5,346 nucleotides of DNA from Lachnospiraceae bacterium (GTDB lineage: Bacteria; Bacillota; Clostridia; Lachnospirales; Lachnospiraceae), in contig JAGCSS010000254.1 of assembly GCA_017964055.1 (NCBI GenBank), positions 1-5,346 on the forward strand. The letters are read 5' to 3'. Below the pieces are notes generated by a model. The model did not search any database, was not told the DNA's origin, and was given only the letters and a program-made list of their open reading frames with translations. Shown piece after piece: positions 4,647 to 5,346 of this stretch. The position numbers and the translations under genes are program-made. Each line of letters begins with the position of its first letter. Positions within the stretch are counted from its first letter, which is position 1.

Positions 4647-5346
4647 ATGAGAACTGTATTGACCTTTTTATCGCTGTTTTTGTTCCTGGTACTCTCGATA
4701 CCTTTATTCCTGATATTCAAACTGATCGGAGTGTTCAACAGACGCGCCTGCGCATCGCTGTCGCAGAGTGTGGTCAACTTCGGTTTCAGGATGGTCCTGG
4801 CGAGTGCCGGTGTTAAGATCACGTGCCTCGGCAGGGAGAATGTCCCGACCGGACGCGCCGTGCTCTATACCGCGAACCACCGCAGCTACGCCGATATCCC
4901 GATCGGATACACGACAGTTCCCGGCCTGACCGGCTTCATCGCGAAAAAGCAGATCAAAAACGTTCCCTCGCTGTCCTGGTGGATGACCAACATGAACTGC
5001 CTTTTCCTCGACCGCCACGACCTGAAGCAGGGCATGAAGACGATCCTCGCCGCGATCGACAATATCAAAGCCGGCTACTCGATGTTCGTTATGCCCGAGG
5101 GCACGCGCAATCATCAGGACGAGATGCTCCCGTTCAAGGAAGGCACATTTAAGATCGCGCTCAAATCCGGATGTCCGATCATCCCCGTTGCGATCACGAA
5201 TTCCGACGCGGTTTACGAGCTGCACCGCCCGTGGGTCCGCAGAGCCAATGTCATCATTCACTACGGAAAGCCCGTTTACGTCGAGGATCTTACGCCCGAG
5301 GAGGCAAAGACGATCGGAGCCCGTGTGCGCGACATAATCGCGGGTA
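4647..5346 (+). CDS. plsC: 1-acyl-sn-glycerol-3-phosphate acyltransferase (PlsC family), 3' end cut by window
   Basis: The frame is open from ATG 4647 to the window end (233 codons). PlsC enzymes acylate lysophosphatidic acid to phosphatidic acid at the inner membrane face in phospholipid synthesis. A hydrophobic N-terminal segment (about 4-30) should anchor it. The glycerolipid acyltransferase motifs appear in order: NHRSYAD (H78 and D83, the HX4D catalytic pair), KKQIKNVP (100-107), FLDR (120-123), PEGTR (E151-G152) and PIIPVAI (177-183). An in-frame stop at 4620-4622 limits the start to ATG 4647 or the TTG just before it. GGAGA at 4632-4636 is an acceptable ribosome binding site about ten bases upstream. 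Little of the enzyme should be missing, since family members are often about 240 residues. Acyl donor (acyl-ACP, acyl-CoA or acyl-phosphate chain) and exact acceptor are not shown by the sequence. Confidence 0.93.
   Translation, partial: MRTVLTFLSLFLFLVLSIPLFLIFKLIGVFNRRACASLSQSVVNFGFRMVLASAGVKITCLGRENVPTGRAVLYTANHRSYADIPIGYTTVPGLTGFIAKKQIKNVPSLSWWMTNMNCLFLDRHDLKQGMKTILAAIDNIKAGYSMFVMPEGTRNHQDEMLPFKEGTFKIALKSGCPIIPVAITNSDAVYELHRPWVRRANVIIHYGKPVYVEDLTPEEAKTIGARVRDIIAG

Noticed and set aside
4517..4816. Plus-strand open frame of 99 codons overlapping the plsC start
   Set aside because: It runs through the promoter and leader and overlaps PlsC in another frame, with no ribosome binding site or recognisable motif.
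4704..5261. Minus-strand open frame (185 codons) opposite the acyltransferase gene
   Set aside because: The plus strand carries all the PlsC motifs in order. The antisense product shows no family motif and is a by-product of codon bias.

Overview
The window looks like chromosomal housekeeping sequence from a moderately GC-rich low-GC-lineage Gram-positive bacterium, most likely an uncultured or gut-type member of Clostridia (Bacillota). The grounds are strong purine-rich ribosome binding sites, a tRNA gene without an encoded CCA end, a DUF1934 (YwiB-like) gene, and the general style of the malic enzyme, HIT and acyltransferase proteins. This placement is inference. No transposase, integrase, phage gene or CRISPR array is visible.

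Layout from left to right. Positions 1-327 are the 3' end of a malic enzyme gene (+). Its last codons run into an array of four degenerate 31-bp tandem units (311-434). Next is a tight three-gene (+) cluster (463-2483) encoding small single-pass membrane proteins. The first two carry an N-terminal four-cysteine zinc ribbon on the predicted cytoplasmic side and a helical tail on the predicted outer side. The third keeps the membrane segment and tail but has no zinc ribbon. I do not recognise these as named genes, and this cluster is the least-explained part of the window.

A tRNA-Leu(CAG) gene lies on the minus strand (2578-2661), with its own extended -10 promoter and a rho-independent terminator. 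Divergent from it is a DUF1934 beta-barrel protein gene (2742-3143), which ends at a very strong hairpin terminator with 27-nt arms. Convergent to that is a probable two-gene minus-strand operon. It is read from a NodB-type deacetylase without a signal peptide (3662-4495) into a HIT-family nucleotide hydrolase/transferase (3220-3630). A back-to-back promoter pair at about 4522-4578 separates the deacetylase from a (+) PlsC-type acyltransferase gene (4647 to the window end, cut off by the edge).

The genes do not form one obvious pathway. Malic enzyme belongs to central carbon metabolism, the deacetylase and PlsC point to envelope and lipid metabolism, and the zinc-ribbon membrane cluster may sense or organise something at the envelope. 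No gene-free stretch exceeds 300 bases. The longest gaps are 2484-2577, 328-462 and 4496-4646, all described in the entries.
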